Below, piece by piece: positions 13,912-14,121 of a DNA stretch of 14,121 bases. Position 1 is the first letter of the stretch; the number at the start of each line of letters is the position of its first letter. A model generated the notes under the pieces. It saw nothing but the letters and a program-made list of their open reading frames with translations, searched no databases and was not told the DNA's origin. This DNA comes from JBDSLU01 sp039916225. GTDB lineage: Bacteria > Acidobacteriota > Vicinamibacteria > Vicinamibacterales > Vicinamibacteraceae. A program made the position numbers and the translations under genes. The stretch spans positions 1 through 14,121 of the forward strand of contig JBDSLU010000486.1 of NCBI GenBank assembly GCA_039916225.1, in the 5' to 3' direction.

Positions 13912-14121
13912 GCCTTCGGCCACCATCCAACGGAGTGATGTCGGATCGAACGACGTAGGGCGGTCGTCCCATCGTCCGGAAGTGCATGCGGGCGAGGTAC
14001 TCGCCGATGATGCCCAGCGCGAACAGCTGCGTGCCGGAGAAGACGATCACGATCGAGGCGAGGAACGGAAACCCGGGCACAGGACTGCCATGCAGGATGA
14101 AGCGTCCCAGCACCAGCGCGA
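13904..14121 (-). CDS. GT2 (DPM/GtrB-like) glycosyltransferase, C-terminal fragment
   Basis: Only the last 71 residues or so are in the window; the 5' part lies beyond 14121. The visible part has a hydrophobic helix near F-P-F-L-A-S-I-V-I-V-F-S-G, then G-T-Q-L-F-A-L-G-I-I-G-E-Y-L-A-R-M and R-P-P-Y-V-V-R. These are the classic C-terminal membrane helix and tail of polyprenyl-phosphate glycosyltransferases (family GT2, DPM/GtrB/ArnC-like), which transfer a sugar from a nucleotide onto a polyprenyl phosphate at the inner membrane. The catalytic domain is not visible, so the donor sugar is unknown. It overlaps the WecE-like gene by 8 bp and is the most upstream visible gene of the minus-strand operon. 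Confidence 0.8.
   Translation of the reverse strand, partial: ALVLGRFILHGSPVPGFPFLASIVIVFSGTQLFALGIIGEYLARMHFRTMGRPPYVVRSDITPLDGGRRHE

Overview
The window is high-GC, densely coded bacterial DNA. Long spurious open frames run opposite most genes, as expected at this base composition. A Tat-exported aldo/keto reductase, a secreted PA-domain M28 peptidase and a secreted beta-helix protein lie side by side, a mix often seen in Acidobacteriota such as the Vicinamibacteria. That assignment is inference; nothing in the window (no rRNA or marker gene) fixes the taxon. I found no tRNA, rRNA, CRISPR array, transposase or integrase.

Layout. (1) 1-265, minus: the start of a secreted beta-helix protein, cut by the window edge. 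(2) 266-599: divergent intergenic region. (3) 600-4750, plus: Tat-type aldo/keto reductase, secreted M28 metallopeptidase, a DUF6544-like membrane protein, and a small membrane protein overlapping it by ATGA. (4) 4881-9154, plus: a compact three-gene cassette with its own good sigma70-like promoter (4832-4860). It encodes a 750-aa caspase-like protease carrying two NDT/TIR-like nucleotide-binding modules, a 241-aa TPR protein, and a 418-aa DUF900-type alpha/beta hydrolase. A perfect 16-bp palindrome abuts the Shine-Dalgarno of the hydrolase gene. (5) 9167-14121, minus, convergent with the cassette: a surface-polysaccharide operon whose genes overlap or nearly abut. In transcription order it holds a GT2 glycosyltransferase C-terminus, a WecE-like sugar aminotransferase, a SAM methyltransferase, a WecD-like sugar N-acetyltransferase and a large polytopic membrane protein.

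How the parts work together. The cassette in block 4 is the most interesting item. It combines a protease, a likely nucleotide or NAD-type ligand-binding sensor, a repeat scaffold and a serine hydrolase, which is the logic of bacterial conflict or programmed-death systems. The function is inferred from domains and gene order only. Block 5 fits synthesis and transfer of an N-acetylated 4-amino-4,6-dideoxyhexose (TDP-Fuc4NAc type) on a lipid-linked glycan. Genes for making the TDP-sugar precursor are not in the window. Block 3 looks like ordinary envelope and periplasmic metabolism with no clear link to the cassette.
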